From positions 72,471 to 136,470 of the forward strand of contig NZ_JBFLUG010000005.1 in NCBI RefSeq assembly GCF_041008525.1: a DNA stretch of 64,000 nt, read 5' to 3'. Below are positions 55,939 through 64,000 of the stretch, piece after piece. Source of the stretch: Parafrankia sp041008525. GTDB lineage: Bacteria; Actinomycetota; Actinomycetes; Frankiales; Frankiaceae. The position numbers and the translations under genes are program-made. Under the pieces are notes generated by a model, which was given only the letters and a program-made list of their open reading frames with translations, made no database searches and was not told the DNA's origin. Within the stretch, counting starts at the first letter, position 1. Each line of letters begins with the position of its first letter.

Positions 55939-57499
55939 ATGCGCGGCGGACGGCAGTGGATCTTGGTGGCGGTCCAGGACCGCATCGTGATCATTGATCG
56001 GGCGCAGGTGGCCGCAGCCCTTACTGGCTATGAGCTGGGTGGCCAGATGGGGGCGGGTGTGTTCGGGTTGGTGTTGGCTGGCTGGCACCGCGGCCTGCAG
56101 CACGAGGTTGCGATCAAGGTACTGGCCGCCGGGAGACATGACGGGACGGCCGCCGGTTTCGCTGCCGAGGCGGTGATCCTCGCTGGTCTGGATCATCCGC
56201 ACATCGTTCGGGTGTATGACTACGTGGAGACCGACGATCTTCGCCTGATCGTCGTGGAAATGCTCAGCGGGGGGACTCTGACCCGCCACCAGGCGACCAT
56301 GAGCCAACAGGGAGCATGCGCGGTCGGTCTGACGGTGGCCGGAGCCCTGTCCTGTGCGCACTCCCGGGGTGTCCTGCATCGCGACATCAAGCCCGGCAAT
56401 ATTTTGTTCGACTCCGCCGGTTTGTTGAAGGTGGCCGATTTCGGAATCGCGAAACTGTTGAACCGGGAGGCGGCCACCGCGAGTGCGGTGATCGGGACTC
56501 CGTTGTTCATGGCCCCCGAGCAGATCATGGGGGGCCGGTTGGGGCCGGCCACCGATCTGTATGCGCTGGGGGTGATGCTCTACCTGCTGCTGGCCGGCGC
56601 AGCACCGCTCGATCCGACCACGCCTACGCAGACGCCGTGGCGCAACTCCTCGCGCGACATCCCGCCGCCGGCCGGGGTACCCGAGCCGGTGGCGAAGGTA
56701 GTCCTGCGCGCACTCGCCGAGGTTCCGGAAGACCGGCCGGCATCCGCGCACGCGTTCGCGATTGACCTCGCCCGCGCGGCCGCCAGCGCCTACGGCCCGG
56801 GGTGGATTGCCTCGTCAGGCATATCGCTGCAGCTCAACGACGATGTCCGCGCCGCCGCCGAACCCCGAGCCCCGGCCACCCGGCGGCAAGCGCCGCTCCT
56901 TACCGACAGCGTGTCACTTCCGCAGCCGGCAGGCGACCGTGCACAGGACAGGTCGACGGGGAGAAACGCCGGCAGCCACAGGCGTCGCGCACGATCGCGT
57001 CCCCGACTGGCCGCGCCACCGCCTCGCCACCATCGCGGCGCTGCTCGTTCTCGCCGTCGGCGGCACCGTCTTCGCCTTCGCCGCAGCCTGTGACAAGAAT
57101 GCATACCTCGCTCGCATGACTGGCCAAGCCGACTGGGTGACCTCGGTCGCGTACTCACCGAAGGGCGACGTACTCGCCAGCGCCAGCAAGGACGCCACGG
57201 TGCGGCTGTGGGACGTGACCCATCGAACCAAACCCCGCCTCCTCGGCCAGCCCCTCGCCGGCCATACCAACGCCGTCTGGCCGGTGGCCTTCTCACCGAA
57301 CAATCGCATTCTGGCCAGCGGGAGCCGGGACAGTACGGTACTGCTGTGGGACGTGACCAACCCGTCCAACCCCGTTCCCCTCAGTCCACTCCCAACAGAC
57401 GGCGTCGATTGGATCTGGTCGATAGGGTTCTCCCCGGACGGTCGCACCCTGGCCGCCGGAAGCAAGGACAAGGCAATACGACTGTGGGCGCTCCCTTAG
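55939..57499 (+). pseudogene. Ser/Thr kinase-WD40 protein broken by a frameshift
   Basis: Residues from 55939 encode an intact kinase domain: Gly loop LGGQMGAGVFGLVLAG, VAIKVLAAG, LHRDIKPGNILF, VADFGIAKL and MAPEQIMGG. After about 56900 the reading frame turns into Arg-rich nonsense and stops at 57093. In the +1 frame the sense continues with a membrane helix (LATIAALLVLAVGGTVFAFA) and three WD40 repeats (for example VAYSPKGDVLASASKDATVRLWDV), ending at 57499. The break lies roughly between 56900 and 57000. Three blades are too few for a propeller, so the 3' end is probably also truncated. A sequencing error for the frameshift cannot be excluded. Confidence 0.72.
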
Positions 57500-57506
57500 A
57501 AATCGG

Positions 57507-57533
57507 TTGACGGATCTATTTTTCCGCTACACA
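57507..57533 (+). promoter_or_regulatory. Candidate leaderless promoter of the DUF4291 gene
   Basis: TTGACG at 57507-57512 and TACACA at 57528-57533 are 15 bases apart. The GTG start at 57542 follows the -10 by 8 bases, and no ribosome site is seen, so the message may be leaderless. Spacing is slightly short. Confidence 0.4.
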
Positions 57534-57541
57534 CTGAGTCA

Positions 57542-58153
57542 GTGCGAAAAGTAAAAGCTCTTTACACTGATGAGACTGTCACAGTCTACCAGGCCTACCC
57601 GGACAGGATCGCCGATCCAGCGCTCGATGCAGGCACATTCGTCCCTCCGTTCCGGCCCGGAAGAATGACCTGGATCAAACCGTCGTTCCTCTGGATGATG
57701 CACCGCTCCGGCTGGGCCACAAAAAAAGACCAGGAGCGGATTCTTGCCGTCAGTATCAAGCGTGAAGATTTTGTCTGGGCACTTTCTCAAGCGTGCCCGA
57801 GTTCGTTCGACAGGCGAGTTTTCAAAGATCACCAAGAATGGCGACTTGAACTGTCCAGCAGCCAGGTACGGATCCAGTGGGACCCCGATCGAGATCTTCA
57901 TCTAAGGCCAACCGACTCCCGCGCCGTTCAGGTCGGTCTTGCGGCAGAAGCCAGCCAGCTCTATGTAAGGAATTGGATCAGAGAACTTCGCGACGTGACA
58001 CCACTCGCACGCGAGGTGAGATCACTCGTACGAGAAGGTGATCTACTGGCCGCCCAAGCCCGACTCCCGGTGGAGCGCATTTTCCCTTTGGGCCCACACC
58101 TTGCCTCACGTATCGGTGCAACCGCAGCCGGACCGCAAACGGAAACAGAGTGA
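57542..58153 (+). CDS. DUF4291 family protein
   Basis: A 203-residue protein from GTG 57542. The family core is plain: TVYQAYPDRIADPALDAGTF, PGRMTWIKPSFLWMMHRSGW and KKDQERILAVSIKREDFVWAL, then VRIQWDPDRDLHL. DUF4291 occurs sporadically in bacteria and fungi; its function is unknown. The gene is clearly more AT-rich than its neighbours (for instance the A-run at 57720), a sign of recent transfer. Confidence 0.88.
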   Translation: MRKVKALYTDETVTVYQAYPDRIADPALDAGTFVPPFRPGRMTWIKPSFLWMMHRSGWATKKDQERILAVSIKREDFVWALSQACPSSFDRRVFKDHQEWRLELSSSQVRIQWDPDRDLHLRPTDSRAVQVGLAAEASQLYVRNWIRELRDVTPLAREVRSLVREGDLLAAQARLPVERIFPLGPHLASRIGATAAGPQTETE

Positions 58154-58343
58154 GCATGATCACCTGTGAGGCGAACTGTCCGGGCGGTCCCGGCGGCAGG
58201 AACGACAGCGAAGCCAGCTGGCCAGCCCCCCCGCCGGCCGGGCTGGTCCCGGAGGCGTCGGCTGACGCCTGGGCACCGTCCACGGCATATGGCCGAGGGT
58301 ACCCAGGCGCCGGGCCGCCCCGACTCGGGACGGAGCCGTCAGA

Positions 58344-58613
58344 TCAGCGCTCGGGAAGGTCCCGGGCACGCGCCCGCTCGAGCAGCGCACTGATGCCGTT
58401 CAGGGTCTGGAGATGCTCGCGATTCGTCGTGGTCAGGTCGATGGGAGATTCGGTGATCTCCTCCAGCAACTGCAAGAATTCCACCATGGTCAGCGAGTCG
58501 AGGACTCCTGTCTCCACGAGGTCCTGGTCCCAGGCGATCGCCTCCGTGGAGTCGGTGAACCGCCCGAGCAGCTCGGTCACCGGACGCATGATGTCGCTGT
58601 CAGCCTGTGTCAC
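58344..58613 (-). CDS. Acyl carrier protein
   Basis: An 89-residue carrier protein from GTG 58611-58613, with AGGGAG upstream. The phosphopantetheine site is VLDSLTMVEFLQLLEE, with Ser about residue 40 in the DSL motif, so it should be active. Flanking helices fit a stand-alone secondary-metabolism carrier more than the fatty-acid ACP. It is the third gene of the minus-strand operon acetyltransferase, PLP decarboxylase, ACP; the gap to the decarboxylase stop is 41 bases. Confidence 0.85.
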   Translation of the reverse strand: MTQADSDIMRPVTELLGRFTDSTEAIAWDQDLVETGVLDSLTMVEFLQLLEEITESPIDLTTTNREHLQTLNGISALLERARARDLPER

Positions 58614-58654
58614 TGCCGTTCTCCCTGTTCTGCGAAGGATTTCTTTCGCGACAA

Positions 58655-60379
58655 CTACGTGTTTGCGGGATCGGGTGGAAAGGCCCCGGGCGCGGCGAGG
58701 TCACGGATCAGCGCGTCTATCAGGTCCCGGGTCACGTGCGGCATGGCGTACAGGTGGGCGTACGGTCGCACCAGCCTGGCGACGCGCGTCGTCTCGCACG
58801 ACAGCGAGTACCGAGTGACGATCAAGGTGCTGGGGCGGCGGAAACGAACCGCGAGGGAGAACGGGCTGCGGGCCACCCACAGGTCCCGCCCCGACTCCGC
58901 CTGGAGGTCCCGCAGCCGGTCATGGGCGTAGCGGGCGAGGCGGTCGCACTCGACAGCCGCCCGGATCTGGTCGTCGTAGGAGCGGCGGGCGAGATGATCC
59001 CACATGACGAGCGGTGAGAAACCGTTGCGCGATCCGCCGAACGTGGTGTCCGCGGAGCCGACGTACTCCGAGTCCGCCGGCGGGAGCATCTGCAGCCTGG
59101 TCCGGGTCATGTAGACGCCGCACGGCCAGGGCGTACCCATCCACTTGTGACCGCTGGTCGTGATCGAGTGGACCTGCGGAAGCCGGAAGTCGAACAGCGG
59201 CGGGGCCGCCGCCACCAGCCCGGCCTGGTGGGCCATCTGCAGGTAGGGCGCGTACCCGGCGCCGAGGGCACCGTCCACGTGCAGCCAGTAGCCGGTCCGG
59301 ACGTCTGTGGGGCCGGGCCCGCCGTGGTCGACGTCGCGTTCGTCGAGGCCGTGTTCCGCGCAGATGTCGTGCACCATCCGGGCGACGGACGCGACGTCGT
59401 CGTAGGCGCCCTTGAACGCCGAGCCGTAGTTCAGGTTGACGATGACGGGGAATCCGCGGGCGGCGAAGAACCGCACGATCACCGCGAGCCGGTCGACGTC
59501 GATCGTGCCGTCTCCCTCTCCCTCTCCGTCTCCGTCACCGTCACCGTCCCTTTTCCCGTCCGCGCTGCCGACCGAAGGCACCGCCGCCGGCCAGGGGGTT
59601 CCACGACCCAGCGGATTCTCGTCGGGAAAACGCCGCTCGCCGAGAGACCGCATGGTGTCGAGGCCCAGCAGCCGGGTCGCCTTCGTCACCGAGTAGTGCG
59701 TGTCCGCGGAGAAGAGGACGACCGGATGGAAGGAGTCGGAGCCCTGCTCGCGGTGGGCGGCGGCCAGCGTTCTCCGGGCGGTTCCCGGGGCGGACGGGCC
59801 CGGGGTCGGGGTCGGGTGCAGCAGCGGGCTTCCGGACAGGTACTCCCGTGCGTTCCACAGCGCGTACAGGTTCCCCTCGCTCGCGCCCATGGTCAGCGTG
59901 TAGCCCCAGTACGACTCGGGATCGTCGTCCCGATGCGGCCAGCGGGCGTTCCACAGGGACGCGAAGTAGTCGAGGACCGCCCGTTCGAGGATCTTGGTGT
60001 TGTGCGTGACCGAACCCGTCCGGTAGGGGTCACCCGCGTTGTTGACGGGCAGGTCCAGGTACGGCGCCAGCCGGTGCTGGTAGTCGAGGTCGCCGTTCAG
60101 CTGGAATCCCACCGAGTTCCGGCACTGCCGCTGCAGGTGGGCCCGTAGCAGGGACTCCGCCTCGGTGTACTGCTCCGCGGTGAGAGCACAGGCCGGCAGC
60201 TGGAACCCGGCGAAGGGAATCCCGGGGACGTTGTCGTAGGTCTCCCGGGGATCGCTGCTCGGGGGCGTCACCGTGGGTGTGCCGCCAAGCGTGTGCAGGC
60301 CGCTGAACGCCTTCTCCCAGGGGACGTCCGCCGGCCCGAACGGAATGTCGGTGGGAACGGTCCTCGCCTGCCCCGTCAT
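58655..60379 (-). CDS. PLP-dependent group II-type amino acid decarboxylase
   Basis: A 574-residue PLP enzyme from ATG 60377-60379, with GGAG upstream. The cofactor lysine is in SITTSGHKWMGTPWPCGV (Lys about 412). Other motifs are GYTLTMGASEGNLYALWNAREYL, PVIVNLNYGSAFKGAYDDV and YWLHVDGALGAGYAPYL. These resemble the histidine/serine decarboxylase branch, so an amine from a small amino acid is likely; the actual substrate is unknown. An Asp/Gly/Glu repeat (DGDGDGDGEGEGDG) in a loop near residues 275-292 is encoded by a hexamer microsatellite. Confidence 0.86.
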   Translation of the reverse strand: MTGQARTVPTDIPFGPADVPWEKAFSGLHTLGGTPTVTPPSSDPRETYDNVPGIPFAGFQLPACALTAEQYTEAESLLRAHLQRQCRNSVGFQLNGDLDYQHRLAPYLDLPVNNAGDPYRTGSVTHNTKILERAVLDYFASLWNARWPHRDDDPESYWGYTLTMGASEGNLYALWNAREYLSGSPLLHPTPTPGPSAPGTARRTLAAAHREQGSDSFHPVVLFSADTHYSVTKATRLLGLDTMRSLGERRFPDENPLGRGTPWPAAVPSVGSADGKRDGDGDGDGEGEGDGTIDVDRLAVIVRFFAARGFPVIVNLNYGSAFKGAYDDVASVARMVHDICAEHGLDERDVDHGGPGPTDVRTGYWLHVDGALGAGYAPYLQMAHQAGLVAAAPPLFDFRLPQVHSITTSGHKWMGTPWPCGVYMTRTRLQMLPPADSEYVGSADTTFGGSRNGFSPLVMWDHLARRSYDDQIRAAVECDRLARYAHDRLRDLQAESGRDLWVARSPFSLAVRFRRPSTLIVTRYSLSCETTRVARLVRPYAHLYAMPHVTRDLIDALIRDLAAPGAFPPDPANT

Positions 60380-60402
60380 ATCTGCTCCTCCGCCTGACGA
60401 GG

Positions 60403-61077
60403 TCACGCTTGGGGGGCCGACGCGTCCCGCCAGAGCGGGTAGAGGGACGGGCCGCCGTCGGGCAGGATGATCTCGTCGCCGATCGGGCGCATGCCCATCC
60501 CCTGCCACAGGTCCCGGTTCTGCGGAGTGGAGGCCTCCGCGTAGATCCCGTGGCCGCCCAGGTGCTCCGTCCGCAGCAGCGTGTGCACGAGGAGGACCGC
60601 ACTGCCACTGGCCCCCGGCCCGGGGCGGGTCGCGGAGAACATCACGTGGAAGTGCGGCGGCAGGTCCGTCGGGTAGTGCTCGTCCAGGGCTCGCATCAGG
60701 GCCACCGCGCGATCGCCGTGGGGTCCGCAGGCCGCGGCCAGGCGCTCGTCGAAGCGTGCCTGCTCGGCGTCGTCCAGCGCGGGTTCCCCGGGCGGGGACC
60801 AGACCGTCAGCGCCGCGTAACCCGGTGTGGAGCCGACAAGCCCCCGATGGTCAAGCAGCATCCCGGTGACGGTCCGGAAGAATCCCGCGAGCCACCGGTC
60901 ACGCTCGGCGGACCCGCGCGGGATCGTCCAGTCGAGGATCGGATCGGCGGTGAAGGCGAGGGTGAGGGTCCGGGTCACAGCGTCCAGGTCCGGTGTGCCG
61001 CTCACCTCGAACTGAGTGCGCCGGCGCGCCGAGGTCGGGCCGCCTCCCGGGCTCGTTCCGGTGATCGATGTCGTCAT
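60403..61077 (-). CDS. GNAT-family N-acetyltransferase
   Basis: A 224-residue acyltransferase-like protein from ATG 61075-61077, with GGAGGAGG upstream. GNAT features are the N-terminal LDAVTRTLTLAFTADPILDW, the CoA-facing part AVLLVHTLLRTEHLGGHGIYAEASTPQNRDLW, and the closing MGMRPIGDEIILPDGGPSLY. It is the first gene of the operon with the decarboxylase (23 bases apart) and ACP, so it may acylate the amine product. The substrate is unproven. Confidence 0.82.
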   Translation of the reverse strand: MTTSITGTSPGGGPTSARRRTQFEVSGTPDLDAVTRTLTLAFTADPILDWTIPRGSAERDRWLAGFFRTVTGMLLDHRGLVGSTPGYAALTVWSPPGEPALDDAEQARFDERLAAACGPHGDRAVALMRALDEHYPTDLPPHFHVMFSATRPGPGASGSAVLLVHTLLRTEHLGGHGIYAEASTPQNRDLWQGMGMRPIGDEIILPDGGPSLYPLWRDASAPQA

Positions 61078-61683
61078 CACGCCTCCTCCGGTGGGGTGCG
61101 CCGCATGGCGCGGGAGCTGTGTTCGCCTGGCCGGCGACGTCTCGACCGGCCGCTGCCCAGGGGCGGCGGCGTCCACGAGAAGAAGTCCCGGGCCGCGGCT
61201 GGAACCAACGATGCTTTCGTGCCCTGGCGGGACCCTGACCTGAGCCTGACAGGTGACCGCAAAGCACGCGGCGAATAGAATCGGAAGGTTGTGCACCATC
61301 CACACCCGATACCAGGCGAGGTTCCCCGGGGGGCCACAGAGAACGTCTTTGCCGCCGGGGCGCGGAATTCCGGCGACAGCCGGCCACCTGTTCACGAGTG
61401 GACGGACGGACCCGACCGGGCAGCCCGGCAAGAGGATCCCGGCGGCGGCCAGATATCCGGAGATCCGGAGATCCGTCTCGACCTTTTTGTGCACCGTGAG
61501 GAAACTAACAAGCCCGGAAAGGGTTTCCGGGAGATGGCATGGGTGCACGCGCACCGTCTTATGCTGACCACGTGGCGGCCGGGTGTTGTGCGGTGCGGAC
61601 GACAGCGGTACGGAGTGGTCGACGATGCGCCAGGGGGCCGGTGCTTCCGTTTCGTGGATGTCGCGCGGCAGGAGAAGCCTGAG
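61078..61683. other. Divergent regulatory region between the GNAT operon and the SARP gene
   Basis: About 600 bases with no supported gene. It separates the biosynthetic-type operon from its likely regulator and holds a short direct repeat (61455-61478). Promoters are expected on both sides but no strong consensus is seen. Confidence 0.45.
61455..61478. repeat. Octamer direct repeat upstream of the SARP gene
   Basis: ATCCGGAG, ATCCGGAG and ATCCGTCT run in tandem. SARP regulators bind direct repeats, but usually heptamers at an 11-base period, so the 8-base period here does not fit well. Confidence 0.35.
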
Positions 61684-62439
61684 GTGAAGTTCAGGGTGCT
61701 CGGGTCCGTGGAGGTCGAGGTCGATGGCAGGGCACACCGGATTCCCGGGGCACGCCAGCGGCTGCTGCTGGCGACACTCCTGGTCAGCGGCCGACGTCCG
61801 GTGCCCGCCAAGCTGCTCCAGGCCGAGCTGTGGGGCGAGAACTCACCGCCGACCGTCGAGAACCTGCTGCATGTCACCGTCTCCCGGTTACGCAGGACGC
61901 TGAGGAAGATCGGCGGAGGGCGGCCTCCCGAGCTGCTCACCTGCGCGCTCGGCTACCTGCTCGACGTCGACACGGACGATCTCGACCTGACTGTGTTCCG
62001 CGCCGGTGTCGCCCGGGCTCGGGTCACGCGCCTCACCGACCCCGAGCGGGCTCACGCCATCCTGCAGGAATCGCTGGGGCTGTGGCGGGGGGCTCCGCTA
62101 CAGAACATCACCGCCGGCCCGGTCTGCCGCGCCACCGTGCTGCAGCTTGAGGAGGAGTACCTGACCGCCGTCGAGGACGGTCTGCGGTTCAGCGTCGAGC
62201 ACCGGGATCCGGCGTACGTCGTCGGCGAGCTGCGGCGGATGAGTTTCACGCACCCATGGCATGAACGTTTCATCGACCTGCTGATGATCTCGCTCTATCG
62301 ATGCGGCCGGCAGGCGGAGGCCATCCTGACCTACCACGATGTACGTGAGCGGTTGTCCCGGGAGCTCGGAGTGGAGCCCTCCGCGCTGCTCCGGAACCGT
62401 TTGGAGGAGATCCTGAACCACGCGCCGTCGCTGGGCTGA
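61684..62439 (+). CDS. SARP-family transcriptional activator
   Basis: A 251-residue regulator from GTG 61684. The N-terminal OmpR-type winged helix shows FRVLGSVEVEVDGRAHRIPG, ARQRLLLATLLV and LHVTVSRLRRTLRK. The bacterial transcriptional activator domain follows (LTVFRAGVARARV, VVGELRRMSFTHPWHERFIDLLMISLYRCGRQAEAIL, ELGVEPSALLR). This is the short SARP type that turns on antibiotic and other secondary-metabolite clusters. It is divergent from the GNAT, decarboxylase and ACP operon, its most likely target. Confidence 0.9.
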   Translation: MKFRVLGSVEVEVDGRAHRIPGARQRLLLATLLVSGRRPVPAKLLQAELWGENSPPTVENLLHVTVSRLRRTLRKIGGGRPPELLTCALGYLLDVDTDDLDLTVFRAGVARARVTRLTDPERAHAILQESLGLWRGAPLQNITAGPVCRATVLQLEEEYLTAVEDGLRFSVEHRDPAYVVGELRRMSFTHPWHERFIDLLMISLYRCGRQAEAILTYHDVRERLSRELGVEPSALLRNRLEEILNHAPSLG

Positions 62440-62709
62440 GCCTCCTTTCGGTAACGATGTCCGATGCCGCATGGGACGGCGTACGCCCTACCTTGATCCC
62501 GGTATCAACGGGACCTTGCCCGACGTCGTCATCGAGCCAGCGGGGATGGACGGGTCGAACGTGCACGGGTCGCGACTTCCACCGACGTCCATGGTCGTCC
62601 GTCGACGTACGGGGTCGTGCCACGCCCGAGCGTGGCCACGTGCCGCCCGCAGCAACCCCTCCGAAGAGAAGCCAGTGCCAGCCCGCCACAGCTACGCAAC
62701 GATGACCCA

Positions 62710-63030
62710 GTGAGCGACGGACCTGTCTTTGTCGACCCCTGGCTTGACCTCCGCGGAGATGGAGCCACCGGACGTCAACAGCGGGAAACGATCACCAGAG
62801 AGCTTCGCGGGGAGATCGCTGCTGACCATCCTCTTTACAGTCGACAGGCCAAGATTATTGCGCGGTCTCTCGCCTCGGACGACATCGTCGTCGAGTTGGC
62901 CGCCGACGCCGGCCGCTGGGCCCAGGTGCATCTGACCTGGAAAGGCGCCACCGAGACACCTCCCTGGCCTACCACGACCTTCTACGACACCATCGGGGCT
63001 CCCGAAGAGGACCTTCATCGGGCCCGCTGA
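62710..63030 (+). CDS. Hypothetical protein
   Basis: A 106-residue protein from GTG 62710 (VSDGPVFVDPWLDLRGDG). It is acidic with a helical middle (QQRETITRELRGEIAADHPL) and strands DDIVVELAADAGRWAQVHLTWKG, ending in a Pro/Trp/Thr part. It fits small actinobacterial hypotheticals found near toxin-antitoxin loci. No ribosome site is evident. Confidence 0.5.
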   Translation: MSDGPVFVDPWLDLRGDGATGRQQRETITRELRGEIAADHPLYSRQAKIIARSLASDDIVVELAADAGRWAQVHLTWKGATETPPWPTTTFYDTIGAPEEDLHRAR

Positions 63031-63178
63031 CTACCCAACTGCAAGATTCACATACTTTGTCCGTGGACGTCCGTGGGAGCATGGCTCGGGTTTCAGGATC
63101 TCGCCGCCGCCGACACACGAACGCCAGCCAGCGTGATCGACTGCGCGCATGATCGCCCCGCCCACGAGCTTCACGCCG

Positions 63179-63457
63179 TCAGGCGACGTCGAGCCAGGCA
63201 CGGAGGGCTTGCCGGATCACCTCGCTGGCATTCGTGTGATCAGCAGCCGCACGAGTCGCCAAGGCCGCACGCAGCTCCGGATCAAGCCGCACCGGCACGA
63301 CCTCGCCCGGCGCCGACCCGATCGGCCGCCGCCCACCCCGGCGTCGCAGAACCTCGACCTCATAGCCGGCCTCGGCCTCGTCAGCAAGCCGCGCCACGAG
63401 CTCGTCGGTTACCGGCACCCCACCTGACGTGGGGACATGCCCTGTTCCGTCTGTCAT
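63179..63457 (-). CDS. Ribbon-helix-helix antitoxin
   Basis: A 92-residue protein from ATG 63455-63457, with AAGGAGG upstream. The C-terminal CopG/RHH part is VPVRLDPELRAALATRAA and NASEVIRQALRAWL. The N-terminal VTDELVARLADEAEAGYEVE is the variable toxin-binding segment. It is downstream of the frameshifted toxin, the reverse of the classical antitoxin-first order but normal for this family. Confidence 0.8.
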   Translation of the reverse strand: MTDGTGHVPTSGGVPVTDELVARLADEAEAGYEVEVLRRRGGRRPIGSAPGEVVPVRLDPELRAALATRAAADHTNASEVIRQALRAWLDVA

Positions 63458-63471
63458 CTCACCCCTCCTTG

Positions 63472-63719
63472 TCACGGCAGGAGACCCCGGTACTTCGGAC
63501 CCATACGCATCGCATGGGTGATCAGTTCGGTGCCATCGTCAAGGAGCAGGACGACGATCTCCAGAAGGTTGCCCGCCCGATCCGGACCCAGAGCCGAAGC
63601 TCCCACTGCGGGCTCTCGTCATCGAGCGAGTAGCCGACCAGGTACCCCGCCGCGGCGTGGATGATGTCCGCATCGGCCATACCGTGCTTACGCGCCGAAC
63701 GGTGGATCTCCACATCCAA
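63472..63719 (-). pseudogene. Toxin gene of the RHH pair, disrupted by a one-base frameshift
   Basis: From TTG 63717-63719 the frame reads DVEIHRSARKHGMADADI and continues to about ELRL. The family's C-terminal part, GPDRAGNLLEIVVLLLDDG and HAMRMGPKYRGLLP, is then found in another frame ending at 63472. The 248-base span is one base short of a whole number of codons, so one base is missing near 63594-63600. The toxin is probably inactive unless this is a sequencing error. The antitoxin gene directly downstream looks intact. Confidence 0.68.
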
Positions 63720-64000
63720 TAGCGTAATACGAAACCTCGACCTACGGTCGGATCGCCACAGAGCGCTTCGGGACCGGACCGGCGCGCCCCGCCGAGTCCA
63801 CCCGGAACGGATCCGATCAACCGGTCGCCAGCCGCGCCCGCCAGGACGCCGTTGACGCCGAGTCGACGTCCGCGGTCGTTGCTAATGGGGTCGCACCGAT
63901 CCTGACCTGATGGGGTGGGTGTCCGGGCCGCCGGTGGTCGAGCACTCGTTGTTGCCGGCCCGCACGTTCGAGGTCTAGGTGTAGAACGTGCCGCCACCGG
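63720..64000. other. Right-edge region without recognised gene
   Basis: No coding region, RNA gene or mobile element end could be supported in these bases. A frame on the minus strand runs through but is the overlapping reading of the toxin region. Confidence 0.4.

Noticed and set aside
61455..61478. SARP binding site upstream of its own gene
   Set aside because: The repeat period is 8 bases rather than the usual 11 or 22, so it is listed only as a repeat.

Overview
The window is very GC-rich, almost fully coding DNA from an actinobacterium. Gene content and order point to a Frankia-like or related Actinomycetes genome: a histidine, tryptophan and glutamate synthase supercluster, PriA-type hisA with no trpF in view, PadR, SARP and Ser/Thr kinase genes, an F420-type luciferase-family oxidoreductase, and frequent GTG/TTG starts with 4-base ATGA/GTGA overlaps. 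The genus is an inference from gene content only.

Layout. 0-8 kb (minus strand): methylmalonyl-CoA mutase (mutB, cut by the left edge, and mutA), a TauE/SafE permease, a TerB-like protein and a membrane-anchored PI-PLC-like protein. 8-15 kb: a short adenylate kinase, then gltD and gltB with a candidate GlnR box upstream. 15.5-24 kb: lgt, trpA, trpB, trpC, a Trp-associated membrane protein, trpE and hisI. In the middle of this block, on the opposite strand, sits an uncharacterised gene under a promoter overlapped by a perfect LexA-type SOS box. 24-28 kb: a heterodimeric ABC exporter. 28-37 kb: hisF and hisA, then an inverted three-gene ABC-2 export cassette, then hisH, hisB, hisC and hisD. So the usual histidine cluster is split by two transporter loci.

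37-46 kb is mixed: an O-methyltransferase, a DUF2071 protein, an LPxTG-like surface protein, polyphosphate kinase 2, a sensor Ser/Thr kinase, a thioesterase, a MazG-like protein and a secreted lamin-tail protein.

46-64 kb is accessory in character. It holds an isolated Clp-N protein, a PadR regulator with its membrane partner and a clear inverted-repeat operator, lnt, a hexapeptide acetyltransferase and a MazF-type toxin-antitoxin pair with a leaderless promoter. It also holds a Ser/Thr kinase-WD40 gene broken by a frameshift and a lower-GC DUF4291 gene. A compact SARP-linked cluster of acetyltransferase, PLP decarboxylase and acyl carrier protein may be a small biosynthetic or amine-producing locus. 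At the right edge lies a second toxin-antitoxin pair whose toxin gene carries a one-base frameshift.

How it fits together. The central block makes glutamate (nitrogen donor), tryptophan and histidine; PriA probably serves both the His and Trp pathways. No CRISPR array, rRNA gene, tRNA gene or intact insertion sequence was recognised. All assignments come from reading the sequence; no database search was run.
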